Assembly (NCBI GenBank): GCA_963926405.1
Contig: CAWUXI010000094.1
Coordinates: 1-14,827 of the forward strand
DNA: 14,827 bases
Reading direction: 5' to 3'
DNA from: CALSMU01 sp963926405
Lineage (GTDB): Bacteria; Bacteroidota; Bacteroidia; Flavobacteriales_D; Parvicellaceae
Each line of letters begins with the position of its first letter. Position 1 is the first letter of the stretch. A program made the position numbers and the translations under genes. Shown piece after piece: positions 1-8,043 of the stretch. The notes beneath the pieces were generated by a model. The model was not told where the DNA came from and ran no database searches. It saw nothing but the letters and a program-made list of their open reading frames with translations.

Positions 1-1449
1 CAAACGTGCAATTTGGGATAACCGAACTTTTGTATTGTCAACCTCTAGTATGTCGATTTCTTCCTTGCTGTCAGTCTGATAAGCATTAACTCCAACTAAA
101 ATATCTTTTCCAGAGTCTATCCGCGCTTGCTTTCTTGCGGCTGCTTCTTCAATTCTCATTTTCGGCACTCCAGACTCAATTGCCTTAGCCATTCCTCCTA
201 ATTCTTCTACTTCTTCAATTAAGCTCCATGCTTTGTCCATTATGTCCTTTGTAAGCTTCTCTACATAGTAAGATCCAGCCCAAGGGTCTATCGCTTTTGT
301 AATGTCGGTTTCCTGCTGAATATACAATTGCGTGTTTCTTGCAATTCTTGCAGAAAAATCAGTAGGTAACGCAATTGCCTCGTCGAGTGCGTTAGTATGG
401 AGAGATTGCGTTCCGCCTAGAGTTGCAGCCATGGCTTCTATGCATGTTCGAGCAACATTGTTAAATGGATCTTGCTCAGTTAAACTCCATCCACTAGTTT
501 GGCAATGTGTTCTCAATGCCATTGACTTGTCATTTTTTGGATTGAATTCTTTTACAATTTTTGCCCATAGTAATCTTCCAGCTCTTAATTTGGCAATTTC
601 CATAAAATGATTCATTCCTATTCCCCAAAAGAAAGAGAGTCTTGGAGCAAAAGTATCAATGTCTAATCCTGACTTTATTCCAGCTCTGATGTATTCCATG
701 CCATCAGCTAAGGTGTATGCCAACTCAATATCCGCAGTAGCTCCCGCTTCTTGCATGTGATATCCAGAAATACTGATAGAATTGTATTTTGGCATGTTTT
801 GAGAAGTGTATTCAAAGATATCCGAAATAATTCGCATTGATGGAAGAGGAGGGTAGATGTATGTATTTCTTACCATGAATTCCTTGAGAATATCATTTTG
901 AATAGTACCGGATAAAAGTTTTTTATCAACTCCTTGCTCTTCTGCTGCAACAATATAAAAAGCTAAAATTGGAAGTACCGCACCATTCATAGTCATGGAG
1001 ACAGACATTTTATCCAATGGAATTTGATCAAACAATATTTTCATGTCCAATACGGAATCAATAGCAACACCTGCCATGCCAACATCGCCAACTACTCTTT
1101 CGTGGTCGGAATCATAGCCTCTGTGTGTTGCTAAATCAAATGCAACAGATAGTCCTTTTTGACCTGCAGCCAAATTTCTTCTGTAAAAAGAATTGGATTC
1201 TTCAGCAGTACTAAAACCAGCATATTGTCTTATAGTCCAGGGACGAGAAATGTACATAGTAGAGTAAGGTCCCCTAAGAAATGGTGGTAATCCAGCAACA
1301 TAATTTAGGTGAGTAACATCAGCTAAATCTGTTTTCGTATAGCGGTTTTTAATAGGAATCTGTTCAGGAGAATTTAAAACATGTGCTGAAGATTCTGTTG
1401 TATTATCTTCTGACGACTCAATATTTACATTTGTAAAATCTTTTCTCAT
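1..1449 (-). CDS. mutB: Methylmalonyl-CoA mutase large (catalytic) subunit, C-terminus outside window
   Basis: Catalytic subunit of adenosylcobalamin-dependent methylmalonyl-CoA mutase, which interconverts succinyl-CoA and methylmalonyl-CoA in the cytoplasm for propionate and odd-chain or branched amino acid metabolism. Only the first 483 residues are visible; the frame is still open at base 1. The N-terminal part is the substrate-binding TIM barrel. Residues 71-83 read WTIRQYAGFSTAE, and residues 227-237 include SGYHMQEAGAT. Y76, R194 and H230 correspond by motif to Tyr89, Arg207 and His244 of the Propionibacterium enzyme. The region around WGIGMNHFMEIAKLRAGRLLW (274-294) is also family-typical. 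The C-terminal B12-binding domain with DxHxxG should lie beyond the left edge. The ATG at 1449 gives MRKDF, a usual start in this phylum. It lies downstream of mutA, separated by an 84-codon open frame, and is probably co-transcribed. Very confident of family. Confidence 0.97.
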   Translation of the reverse strand, partial: MRKDFTNVNIESSEDNTTESSAHVLNSPEQIPIKNRYTKTDLADVTHLNYVAGLPPFLRGPYSTMYISRPWTIRQYAGFSTAEESNSFYRRNLAAGQKGLSVAFDLATHRGYDSDHERVVGDVGMAGVAIDSVLDMKILFDQIPLDKMSVSMTMNGAVLPILAFYIVAAEEQGVDKKLLSGTIQNDILKEFMVRNTYIYPPLPSMRIISDIFEYTSQNMPKYNSISISGYHMQEAGATADIELAYTLADGMEYIRAGIKSGLDIDTFAPRLSFFWGIGMNHFMEIAKLRAGRLLWAKIVKEFNPKNDKSMALRTHCQTSGWSLTEQDPFNNVARTCIEAMAATLGGTQSLHTNALDEAIALPTDFSARIARNTQLYIQQETDITKAIDPWAGSYYVEKLTKDIMDKAWSLIEEVEELGGMAKAIESGVPKMRIEEAAARKQARIDSGKDILVGVNAYQTDSKEEIDILEVDNTKVRLSQIARL

Positions 1450-1457
1450 TCTACTTC

Positions 1458-1712
1458 TTAGTTTTGTTTGGTAAGTTGAAGTGATTGTTTTGTTAATTGA
1501 ATTATTCTAAAAATTACGCCATTAGCAGTTTTTTTTCGGTTGAATATTAAGTGAATGGTAAATATGATTTTCGTTACACTTATAGAATAGGTGAATGCAG
1601 CAGGCATTCTTAGCATAAAGGGTGGTTCGAAAACATTAAAGCGTTTCAATGTTCTAGATACAGCTTCTGAATAAGTTTTAAGGGTGCCAAGTATGTCACA
1701 ATACTTATTCAT
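1458..1712 (-). CDS. Unrecognised 84-aa open frame bridging mutA and mutB
   Basis: I recognise no family. The ATG at 1712 overlaps the last codons and stop of mutA (ATGAATAA arrangement, 8 bases shared). Its stop lies 8 bases before the mutB start, so the frame fills the whole gap. In DNA of about two-thirds A+T, an 84-codon frame free of stops is unlikely by chance, and the stop/start overlap fits translational coupling. The predicted product is basic, has a moderately hydrophobic stretch around residues 38-57 (AFTYSISVTKIIFTIHLIF) that could be a weak membrane segment, and ends in an imperfect repeat (QLTKQSLQLTKQN). Against it: no recognisable domain, and a composition that is not clearly protein-like. 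It could instead be a spacer that happens to be open. Roughly an even call. Confidence 0.4.
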   Translation of the reverse strand: MNKYCDILGTLKTYSEAVSRTLKRFNVFEPPFMLRMPAAFTYSISVTKIIFTIHLIFNRKKTANGVIFRIIQLTKQSLQLTKQN

Positions 1713-3075
1713 AATTGGCGCTTAATCTCATTTGAGGGATGGCATTAATAGATACGTTCTCTAATCTATCTTTCAATTCTGAATCTGCGATATGGGTGTC
1801 ATTTTTATTTATAAACTTATTGACGCCAATCATTGTTCGCTTATCCTCTTTTAAATCATTCACCTTTTTCTCTAGCTCTTTCTTGATTTGTTTCTGAATA
1901 TCACCTTTTTTTAATGCAGCAATAAAACCTCCTGTTTTCTCGATGGAAAGAAAGTTATTCCACGACTTTTTCTTTATGGTTCTAATTAAAGATTCAACAT
2001 AGTAAGAGCCTTTTGAAGTGTCTTTGACTTGGTTGAAATAGCTTTCTTCTTGAAAGAGTAACTGAATATTTTTTGAAATTCGTTCGCCAAACTCATTGTT
2101 AGAAGCGTTGCTGTTAAATGGAAGAAGTGAGAGTGAGTGACAGCCACCAAGCACAGCACTCATGCCTGATGTCGTAGCTCTTAAAAGATTGTTGTACATA
2201 TCCTTGTTAGAATAGTATAAGTTCGCATTAATAGCGTGAATCTTTGTTTTAATATCTTCTATTGAAGTGTATTGATTAATTATAATTGACCAAAGAGACC
2301 GAAAGGCTCTCAGTTTAGCAATTTCTAAAAAATAAGATGTCCCAATCCCAAAAGTAAATTCTGTTTTTTGAATTATTTTTTCAAGAATAATAGGGTCATC
2401 TTTAAACAGGTTTAAATACTCGTTTGCATGCGCTATCGCAAAGGCTATTTGTGTATCCACATTTGCTCCTCCATTACAATAGGTAGAAGCATTAATGTTA
2501 AGAATAGAGAAATTATTGAAATTACCTGCAGCTAGAAGTATTTCGGCAATTGAGGATAAGTCTTTGTTTTCATCTTCCAACCAATTTCCAGACAATGCAA
2601 CATTTCCTATGGGATCGTAGATAAAACCGCCTTTTAGATTTTCAGTGCTAATGTTTTCCGAAGAACAATAGTGATAAAATGTATCAATAATAGATTTAGG
2701 ATCAGTTGTGTTAATGTCGATATAAACGTGAATAATATCAAGCATGACTTCATTAAAAATAGCGTTACTGTTTTTAGATGATAAATTACATATCTCAATA
2801 GAATTTACTCCACCCTTTAGAGCTAATAAAATTTTCTCATTTTCGCCTATCGCAGCAGCGTCAAATCGCTGCCTAATGCTCCAACTGTTGTTTTCTTTTG
2901 GTTTAAAGTTGTCAGAAGTAACATCTTGATAATCAAAAATAATCGGATTTATTGGGCCAATTTCAGAGTCCCAAAACAAAGACTCTAAAGATTTTCCTTT
3001 TAAATCCGAAGTGATTTTATTTAACCAATTTTCCTCTGTTCCTGGTTCAAAAACACTTAATAAATCCTTTGTCAT
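1705..3075 (-). CDS. mutA: Methylmalonyl-CoA mutase small (non-catalytic) subunit
   Basis: Partner subunit of the MutA/MutB heterodimer, 456 aa. It shares the mutase barrel fold with MutB but ends before any B12-binding domain and lacks the DxHxxG cobalamin motif, as expected for the structural subunit; this short form is usual in Bacteroidetes. Family landmarks are SWSIRQRFD (residues 64-72), GANVDTQIAFAIAHANEYL (203-221), TFGIGTSYFLEIAKLRAFRSLW (241-262, parallel to the MutB segment at 274-294), the LRATTSGMSAVLGGCHSL segment (298-315) and KGSYYVESL (355-363). The MutB active-site string SGYHMQEAGAT is replaced here by NASTYCNGGANVD, consistent with loss of catalysis. The ATG at 3075 gives a normal N-terminus. 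The gene lies 102 bases downstream of the PorP-family gene and may have its own promoter there. Confidence 0.95.
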   Translation of the reverse strand: MTKDLLSVFEPGTEENWLNKITSDLKGKSLESLFWDSEIGPINPIIFDYQDVTSDNFKPKENNSWSIRQRFDAAAIGENEKILLALKGGVNSIEICNLSSKNSNAIFNEVMLDIIHVYIDINTTDPKSIIDTFYHYCSSENISTENLKGGFIYDPIGNVALSGNWLEDENKDLSSIAEILLAAGNFNNFSILNINASTYCNGGANVDTQIAFAIAHANEYLNLFKDDPIILEKIIQKTEFTFGIGTSYFLEIAKLRAFRSLWSIIINQYTSIEDIKTKIHAINANLYYSNKDMYNNLLRATTSGMSAVLGGCHSLSLLPFNSNASNNEFGERISKNIQLLFQEESYFNQVKDTSKGSYYVESLIRTIKKKSWNNFLSIEKTGGFIAALKKGDIQKQIKKELEKKVNDLKEDKRTMIGVNKFINKNDTHIADSELKDRLENVSINAIPQMRLSANYE

Positions 3076-3095
3076 AATAGGTTGTTTTCAAGTCG

Positions 3096-3103
3096 CTAAG
3101 ATA
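3096..3103 (-). promoter_or_regulatory. Candidate Bacteroidetes -7 box upstream of mutA
   Basis: On the minus strand the bases read TATCTTAG, followed by C and then GACTTG, about 20 bases before the mutA ATG. This resembles the Bacteroidetes sigma-ABfr -7 element TAnnTTTG with one mismatch. I see no good TTG -33 element at the usual distance, only an A/T-rich stretch. The assignment rests on one short match in A+T-rich DNA and on its position in the largest gap of the left cluster. Confidence 0.3.
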
Positions 3104-3177
3104 CAAAAAAGTTAAGAAATTTAATGAAATATAAAGGGGTTTTATTTGAAACGAAAAAATGCTGGCAAGGTAAAGAT

Positions 3178-4233
3178 TTACATTGCTGCAGGTTTTTTCC
3201 AACCTTTAGTTCTTCTTCCTTTGAAAAGAGCATTATTCATATTTGCCCATTGAAAAGAAACTTCAAACCCGCCTTGAGCTGCATTATTTAATTTTGAAGT
3301 TGTTATTTCATAACTAAGACCTATTATATAACTTCCTAGTTCAAGTTGAATTTGAGGTACAATTGCATCACTAGATCGGTATGTTGCTCCAATAGAGAAG
3401 TATGATTCGGAGTACATTCCTGTATACCTAGTTCCTTCGTGCAACCTAAATTTAACGAGTAAAGTGCTTAGGGTTTCTTTAAATTTAGATTGCTGAAAAT
3501 AAGCGAATGAAGGTGCAAAAGCAACTTTTGACCCTGGGATATCCCATTGCATTCCGCCATGGAAAACCATTTTAGAATAAAGGCTATCCAAATCGCCATT
3601 ACCATATTTTAAAACAGGTTGTGAGAAATGAAAGTATGATGCTCCTGCATAGAAATTTTGAAGTTCCTCTATTACGAAAGTAGATTTATGAGCATTGAAT
3701 CTGTAAAAAACTCCAGCTCCAAAATCTGGGTAAATAAATGAACTTATATTCGCTTCATTAGATGCAATTTGAGAATCAAAACCATCTTGACCATTAAATT
3801 GATTCCCCCAATCTAATTTACTCACATCACCACTTCTTTGTGCTCCTCCAACTTCAATGGCGACAGAAGCCGTTTGGTCTTCTGCAACTTGAATAATACC
3901 GTTAACCGCTAAGCTAAATTTATTTGTTCCAAATTTTGCATCACCGGCAACATCGTTGTAAAAATTTAACCCGATTCCCAAATAGCCTTTGCTTGTCCCA
4001 TTTTCATTTTTTAAAAGGTTCAAGTCAGCAGAAAGCTGTGAAGTAACATATGGACTTCCAACAGAAAGCCATTGTTGACGATGAGAAATACTTACTCTTT
4101 CCCAGCCGTCAAAAACTCCTGCAGTAGCCGGATTTATTAATTGCGGGTTAGTAGAAGTTTGCACGAAATGTACATCTTGTCCATATGAAGTAATGGGCAT
4201 GATTAGAAGAAATATGTATGCTAATTTATTCAC
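3178..4233 (-). CDS. PorP/SprF family T9SS-associated outer-membrane protein
   Basis: 351-aa predicted beta-barrel of the PorP/SprF family. These proteins sit in the outer membrane and pair with type IX secretion substrates carrying a type B C-terminal domain. It has a signal peptide (residues 1 to about 18, hydrophobic YIFLLIMPITSYG then QDVHF), followed by the family's N-terminal signature, in which the mature protein begins by describing NPQLINPATAGVFDGWERV. Alternating short strands rich in Y, F, S and G continue to the end, and the length is typical. Translation starts with GTG at 4233, only 2 bases after the stop of the upstream CotH-domain gene, so the two are probably translationally coupled. 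No in-frame ATG precedes the signal peptide. It most likely helps export or anchor the neighbouring CotH protein. Family assignment is firm; exact partner specificity is inferred from adjacency. Confidence 0.92.
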   Translation of the reverse strand: MNKLAYIFLLIMPITSYGQDVHFVQTSTNPQLINPATAGVFDGWERVSISHRQQWLSVGSPYVTSQLSADLNLLKNENGTSKGYLGIGLNFYNDVAGDAKFGTNKFSLAVNGIIQVAEDQTASVAIEVGGAQRSGDVSKLDWGNQFNGQDGFDSQIASNEANISSFIYPDFGAGVFYRFNAHKSTFVIEELQNFYAGASYFHFSQPVLKYGNGDLDSLYSKMVFHGGMQWDIPGSKVAFAPSFAYFQQSKFKETLSTLLVKFRLHEGTRYTGMYSESYFSIGATYRSSDAIVPQIQLELGSYIIGLSYEITTSKLNNAAQGGFEVSFQWANMNNALFKGRRTKGWKKPAAM

Positions 4234-4235
4234 TC

Positions 4236-6767
4236 TTAATTTTTTGAATTTCTAACAAGTGTAACGTTTCCTCCTTTAACTTCGGTTGTTCCATCCATAT
4301 ATTGAATGTTTATCTTGTACACAAAAACGGAAGTGCTTAATTCTACACCCTTATATCTGCCGTCCCAAAGCGATAGCCTGTCATCTGTTTCAAATATTTT
4401 TTCTCCCCATCTATTATAAATTACAAATAAGAAATTTTCTACATTCCCGCCAATATAAGGTTGAAGAAAATCATTATTCCCGTCGTTATTAGGTGAGAAT
4501 CCAGTAGGAACATAAACTCCTTCAAAAGTTGGAGTAGGTGGGGTTCCTTCCGTTCTAAAATGAGCTGTAATTGTTTGGTTTCCAGATATCATTATTGAGG
4601 CGTCTATTGAATCTGCTGCGGGATTTAGAGGGTCTGAAATTGAGGATTCCCAATAATCAAATATGTAACCTGCATTGGCATTTGCTTTTAAGAGTATATC
4701 TATTCCTCCATAATATGTTCCCGCCCAAGGATATTGATTAAGAGTGGTTGAATTAACTTTAATTGTACCTGATGCAACAGGTACAGCATCGTAAGTTACA
4801 TCGTAAGGTCCAATAAGGTCGTAACAGTCTACTAGCCCTGTTTCAATTTCAACACACCTATCAGTTATAAAGTTTCGCAGGGTTTGAACGTTTGCTTCCC
4901 AAGTAGCAACACTGCTTCCCCAACGAGCAACTTGTCCAGGCATTTCAGGTGCAATGAGGTTAATTAAACTATCAAGATGTCCAATCATAAAATCACAACT
5001 AAAAACAGTGTTTCCCAAATCAATGTATCTAGAAATATAATATTGTTCAAAAGTTGGGTTGTTCATTAATTCTGTCATTATTTCAGTATGTCCTTGCCCT
5101 CCTGGGTCAGGCAAAGCTTCAACAGCGCAAGGATCTGCAGTTGCACCTTGATCTGGAATTCCAGTGTAGTTTACATAATGGCCAAAAGTCGCATCCATAT
5201 CCCACAAAGTGTAACGCCACTTTTTCTTATCTCCCATAGGATCTAATCCTCTCCACCACGATGTATTCCAGTTAAGCCAATCCGCTGTTACAACATAGCT
5301 ATTCAAACAAAAATAATCGACAAGACTTTCCCAGTTAAAAACGCTATCAACATAATCAAAATTGGCAGGAATACTCATGTCATTTCCTGTGATAAAGTTT
5401 ACCAGTGTATTCCAATCATTCTGTGCGTTTGGGGCACCCATTTCTTCCCAGGTACCTCCCCAAGTTCTTAAAAATTGAACGTTATCAGGTCCGTTACTAT
5501 ACAATTCATCTTGGTCATAGTAGTAGCTTGTAAAGTCAGAATCTCCAACTTTCTCTCTTAATTCATAAAGACCCCAGTATTGACCATCAACATAAAGAAC
5601 AGCAGGCTCAAAAGATCTTTCGTCCATTTTTAAATCTCCTACTTGAGAAAGTGATTGAACATATGCGTCTCTAATATATGCTCCGCCAGTTTCAAAAGAA
5701 ACATTATCATTTGCCGCAGCTTTTATCATTAATCGTTGGTAACTTGCTCTAGTTTTCCCTTTGAATACTTGATCTTGAACCGCATAGTTATAACCAAATT
5801 GATCTCGCATGATAAAGTCAATTCCTCTTTGATTATATGCCCAGCTATCATTACCGTGTTTGTTGTATTCACCTTCACCTTCATCAATAAGATTCCCAGT
5901 AGATGTAAACATTTCAAAAGCACCTCTGAAATTACTAGAGAAGGAACCCGGAGCATTATTATTTATAAAATCAGTAACTTGATCTCCACATATAGATAAT
6001 ATTCTCATGGTGTGAGATATATTAAAAAAGTACGTATTTGTTTCAATAAAACTTGAAGGAATGTTTGGGTCACTGCTAATTGAAATAGCTCTAATTACTG
6101 TATTTGTACTAAGTGCTATTGCTCCTGATATAGGAGTTGAACCAGCAGACGGAGTTGAGCCATCATTTGTGTAATACAATGAAACGCTAGCATCAGGAGA
6201 ACTAATGGTTAAACTAATATTAGCACCTTGAATACCTGACGGAATATCAAATAATGGTTTAGTTGCATATTCTTGCTTAGCGTTAGCATTAGGTGCAGCA
6301 ATTGTTGGAGATGTAAAAAGAGCCCATGTTGCTGCTCCATCTGTAGTTCTTCCCCTAGAATGTCCAAGCTGGCATGGAACCATTTGTATTTGGTCTACCA
6401 AAATTCCTCCAGCATCTGAGATTAATATTTCCTCTGGCTTTGTTTGCGTTAATTTGAATGATGTGTGCAGGTTTCCACCGGAGAATTCATCTCTACCAGA
6501 ACAGAAAACCTTAAGGTATCCGCCTGCTGGCACAACCCCTCCAGTAACTAAATTTTTTAAAGGTTTTGTAACTTTGTCCGATAAGTACCATCCAGTAATG
6601 TCGATATTAGTCCCTCCTGTGTTGTAAAGCTCTATCCAATCTTCAAATTCACCGTAATTATCTGCGGTTGAATTCATGTTTGCTCCAGAATATTCGTTAA
6701 TCACAACTTGAGAATAACAATGTCCTAAGATTGAGATAAAAAAAGCAATGGTTAGTTTTAGCTTCAT
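4236..6767 (-). CDS. Secreted CotH-domain protein with lamin-tail, chitobiase-C-like and T9SS type B sorting domains
   Basis: 843-aa multidomain surface or secreted protein. Order: signal peptide (1 to about 19); lamin-tail domain (about 20-135, with VVINEYSGAN and DWIELYNTGG); chitobiase/hexosaminidase C-terminal-like domain (about 172-248, with LYYTNDGSTPS); CotH kinase-like domain (about 253-640, with HGNDSWAYNQRGIDF at 304-318, the GLYELREKVGDSDF segment at 399-412, and LWDMDATFG at 521-529 carrying the probable metal-binding acids); an InlB-like beta repeat (about 655-738, ending in ITAHFRTE); and a type B C-terminal sorting domain (about 750-843, beginning VPTGFSPNNDGNNDF and containing YNRWGEKIFE and WDGRYKG). 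CotH-fold proteins in other organisms include spore-coat protein kinases; activity here is unproven. The sorting domain implies export by T9SS, supported by the PorP/SprF gene next door. The ATG at 6767 follows a purine-rich leader (AAAAAGAAAAA). It diverges from the plus-strand gene at 6922. Confidence 0.94.
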   Translation of the reverse strand: MKLKLTIAFFISILGHCYSQVVINEYSGANMNSTADNYGEFEDWIELYNTGGTNIDITGWYLSDKVTKPLKNLVTGGVVPAGGYLKVFCSGRDEFSGGNLHTSFKLTQTKPEEILISDAGGILVDQIQMVPCQLGHSRGRTTDGAATWALFTSPTIAAPNANAKQEYATKPLFDIPSGIQGANISLTISSPDASVSLYYTNDGSTPSAGSTPISGAIALSTNTVIRAISISSDPNIPSSFIETNTYFFNISHTMRILSICGDQVTDFINNNAPGSFSSNFRGAFEMFTSTGNLIDEGEGEYNKHGNDSWAYNQRGIDFIMRDQFGYNYAVQDQVFKGKTRASYQRLMIKAAANDNVSFETGGAYIRDAYVQSLSQVGDLKMDERSFEPAVLYVDGQYWGLYELREKVGDSDFTSYYYDQDELYSNGPDNVQFLRTWGGTWEEMGAPNAQNDWNTLVNFITGNDMSIPANFDYVDSVFNWESLVDYFCLNSYVVTADWLNWNTSWWRGLDPMGDKKKWRYTLWDMDATFGHYVNYTGIPDQGATADPCAVEALPDPGGQGHTEIMTELMNNPTFEQYYISRYIDLGNTVFSCDFMIGHLDSLINLIAPEMPGQVARWGSSVATWEANVQTLRNFITDRCVEIETGLVDCYDLIGPYDVTYDAVPVASGTIKVNSTTLNQYPWAGTYYGGIDILLKANANAGYIFDYWESSISDPLNPAADSIDASIMISGNQTITAHFRTEGTPPTPTFEGVYVPTGFSPNNDGNNDFLQPYIGGNVENFLFVIYNRWGEKIFETDDRLSLWDGRYKGVELSTSVFVYKINIQYMDGTTEVKGGNVTLVRNSKN

Positions 6768-6921
6768 TTTTTCTTTTTGAAATCACTTTATTGACGCTTA
6801 GTATATTCTAATAGTTGCTTCAATATAAAGCATAAAGTTAATGATTAATATTCTTTAGAAGATAATTAAATGAACCAATCGTAAAGTTTGGTGTATCGTG
6901 AGTTTGAAAATTAGTCTAACT
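6768..6921. other. Divergent intergenic region between the CotH-domain gene and the short TPR paralog
   Basis: This 154-base A+T-rich gap must carry the promoters of both divergent transcription units. The only element I would point to is TAAAGTTTG at 6882-6890 on the plus strand, close to the Bacteroidetes -7 consensus TAnnTTTG but with a spacing of three instead of two, about 32 bases before the ATG at 6922. On the minus strand TAACTTTA (6833-6840) is a similar one-mismatch candidate, 66 bases upstream of the CotH-gene start. Neither has a convincing TTTG at -33. No hairpin or tRNA is seen. Confidence 0.3.
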
Positions 6922-7854
6922 ATGAAGTATTTTATTTGGTTGATCGCTGCATTATTTGTATTGAAAGCTTCTGCTCAGTCAAGTTTTTTTGAATTAAGAC
7001 TAAAGTTACTCTCTGAGCAGAATCAAAGTGAATTTATTGTTGAATTGGAATCCTCAACGACGCAGAAAAAAATGAAAACAAATTCAAAGGGAATTCTAGT
7101 GCTAAATCCAGTGTTATATGATGAAGTTTACAAACTGACCCTTTCAAAAGATAACTTTGTTACAAAAACAATTACAATTGATGCTAAGAATGGATATTAT
7201 GGTGATAAATTTACTAATGATGTTATAGATTTAGAAATTGAAATGATAGAAGCATTATTATATGTTGATTATGATATAATAACTAATTCTCCGGTTGGTA
7301 TAATTGAAATAGCTTCTGAAACAGGAATCCTTCAGAATGATAAAGTTTTTGCTGCAAGTCGAAAAAATGAAATTGACACTTTCCTTAAAAATGCGGAAAC
7401 TTTATCTAAAGAATTACAAAGTCAATTCAAGCAACTACTGAAGTATGCTAAAAATGAAATTGATCACAACAAATTTGAATCCGCAGAATCTTTTCTAAAG
7501 AAAGCAGAAGAGATTCTAATTAATGAAGAAACATTAGGTGTTAGAGATCTATTAGTTATAGCCATGTCAAGAGATGGTGATGAGATAGGTGCCATTAAGA
7601 AAATTATTGTAGTTGCAGATAAGCTATTAGCTAAAGAGAGTTATAATGAATCAATAGCCTTGTATAAAAGGGTGATTAGACTATATCCTGAAAATAATTA
7701 CGCGCAAGAAAAAATAAATGAAATAAATTTTTTTTTAGTAAATATGGAAAAGGAAAATAATGAGTCTTTAGATGTTAAATTTTTTACATTGGAAATTCTT
7801 GCAAGAGCCAAAATAATACAGGAAAATAGAATAGAGAGTTATTATAATAGGTAG
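6922..7854 (+). CDS. Exported TPR-like protein, short paralog of the downstream giant protein
   Basis: 310-aa protein of unknown function. I chose the ATG at 6922 because it begins a clean signal peptide (MKYFIWLIAALFVLKASAQ, cleavage after ASA); an in-frame GTG at 6898 would add eight residues in front of it. After the signal peptide comes a beta-rich domain (about residues 20-100) matching the N-terminus of the giant neighbour: VYKLTLSKDNFVTKTITIDAK here against VYKVVFSKEGYVSKSVIIDAK-type sequence there, then DYDIITNSPVG against DYSVITNRPVA, and RKNEIDTFLKNAE against RKKEIDKFIAALA. Two TPR-like helical units follow (about 170-222 and 230-290, the second with SYNESIALYKRVIRLYPENNYAQEKINEI). 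It lacks the 54-aa repeats and the C-terminal domain of the neighbour and ends in a short tail, ESYYNR. Probably periplasmic or envelope-associated; it could be an ancestral unit or a shortened copy. Confidence 0.85.
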   Translation: MKYFIWLIAALFVLKASAQSSFFELRLKLLSEQNQSEFIVELESSTTQKKMKTNSKGILVLNPVLYDEVYKLTLSKDNFVTKTITIDAKNGYYGDKFTNDVIDLEIEMIEALLYVDYDIITNSPVGIIEIASETGILQNDKVFAASRKNEIDTFLKNAETLSKELQSQFKQLLKYAKNEIDHNKFESAESFLKKAEEILINEETLGVRDLLVIAMSRDGDEIGAIKKIIVVADKLLAKESYNESIALYKRVIRLYPENNYAQEKINEINFFLVNMEKENNESLDVKFFTLEILARAKIIQENRIESYYNR

Positions 7855-7897
7855 TTTTCAAATTGATATTAAGTTAATAAAAAATTAAGAAAATATG

Positions 7898-8016
7898 ATC
7901 GTTATTTTTAGCAGAGAAAACAGGGCTCAGAAATAAGTAACGTTTTCGCACAAAATGCGTTATACAATCGGTTTAAGAAAATGATATTTATATATCAAAT
8001 TATCGTTATAATTAGC
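7898..8016 (+). repeat. Pair of 15-bp near-identical direct repeats upstream of the giant gene
   Basis: The sequence ATCGTTATNNTTAGC occurs at 7898-7912 (central bases TT) and again at 8002-8016 (central bases AA). The copies differ at two positions, start 104 bases apart, and lie in the 189-base gap before the giant gene. Each contains a TA(n4)TAGC core loosely resembling a Bacteroidetes -7 region, so they may be tandem promoters or operator sites for one regulator. They may also be coincidental in A+T-rich DNA. Confidence 0.35.
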
Positions 8017-8020
8017 GATA
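8001..8020 (+). promoter_or_regulatory. 20-bp imperfect palindrome just upstream of the giant gene start
   Basis: TATCGTTA and TAGCGATA form an inverted repeat of 8 bp (one G-U/T-G mismatch) around a 4-base centre TAAT, ending 23 bases before the ATG at 8044. It overlaps the second copy of the 15-bp direct repeat. It could be an operator half-site pair or a small 5' leader hairpin. No U-run follows, so it is not an intrinsic terminator. Confidence 0.35.
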
Positions 8021-8043
8021 TTTGTTGATTGCAGTTGAACTAT

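Noticed and set aside
332..610. 92-codon plus-strand open frame at the left edge
   Set aside because: It lies entirely antisense to mutB, whose translation there is a full match to the family.
6898..6921. GTG at 6898 as start of the short paralog
   Set aside because: It would put eight residues before a typical signal peptide that begins cleanly at ATG 6922.
7871..7890. Intrinsic terminator after the short paralog (TTAAT-AAAA-ATTAA)
   Set aside because: A five-pair all-A/T stem in A+T-rich DNA is too weak to support the call.
7939..7961. Hairpin AACGTTTT...AAAATGCGTT as terminator or riboswitch
   Set aside because: The stem has a two-base bulge, is short and A+T-rich, and no T-run follows; it is not conserved with any structure I know.
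8029..8043. TTG at 8029 as start of the giant gene
   Set aside because: Two ATG codons at 8044 and 8050 give a better signal peptide start, and the five extra residues would lie in front of the export signal.
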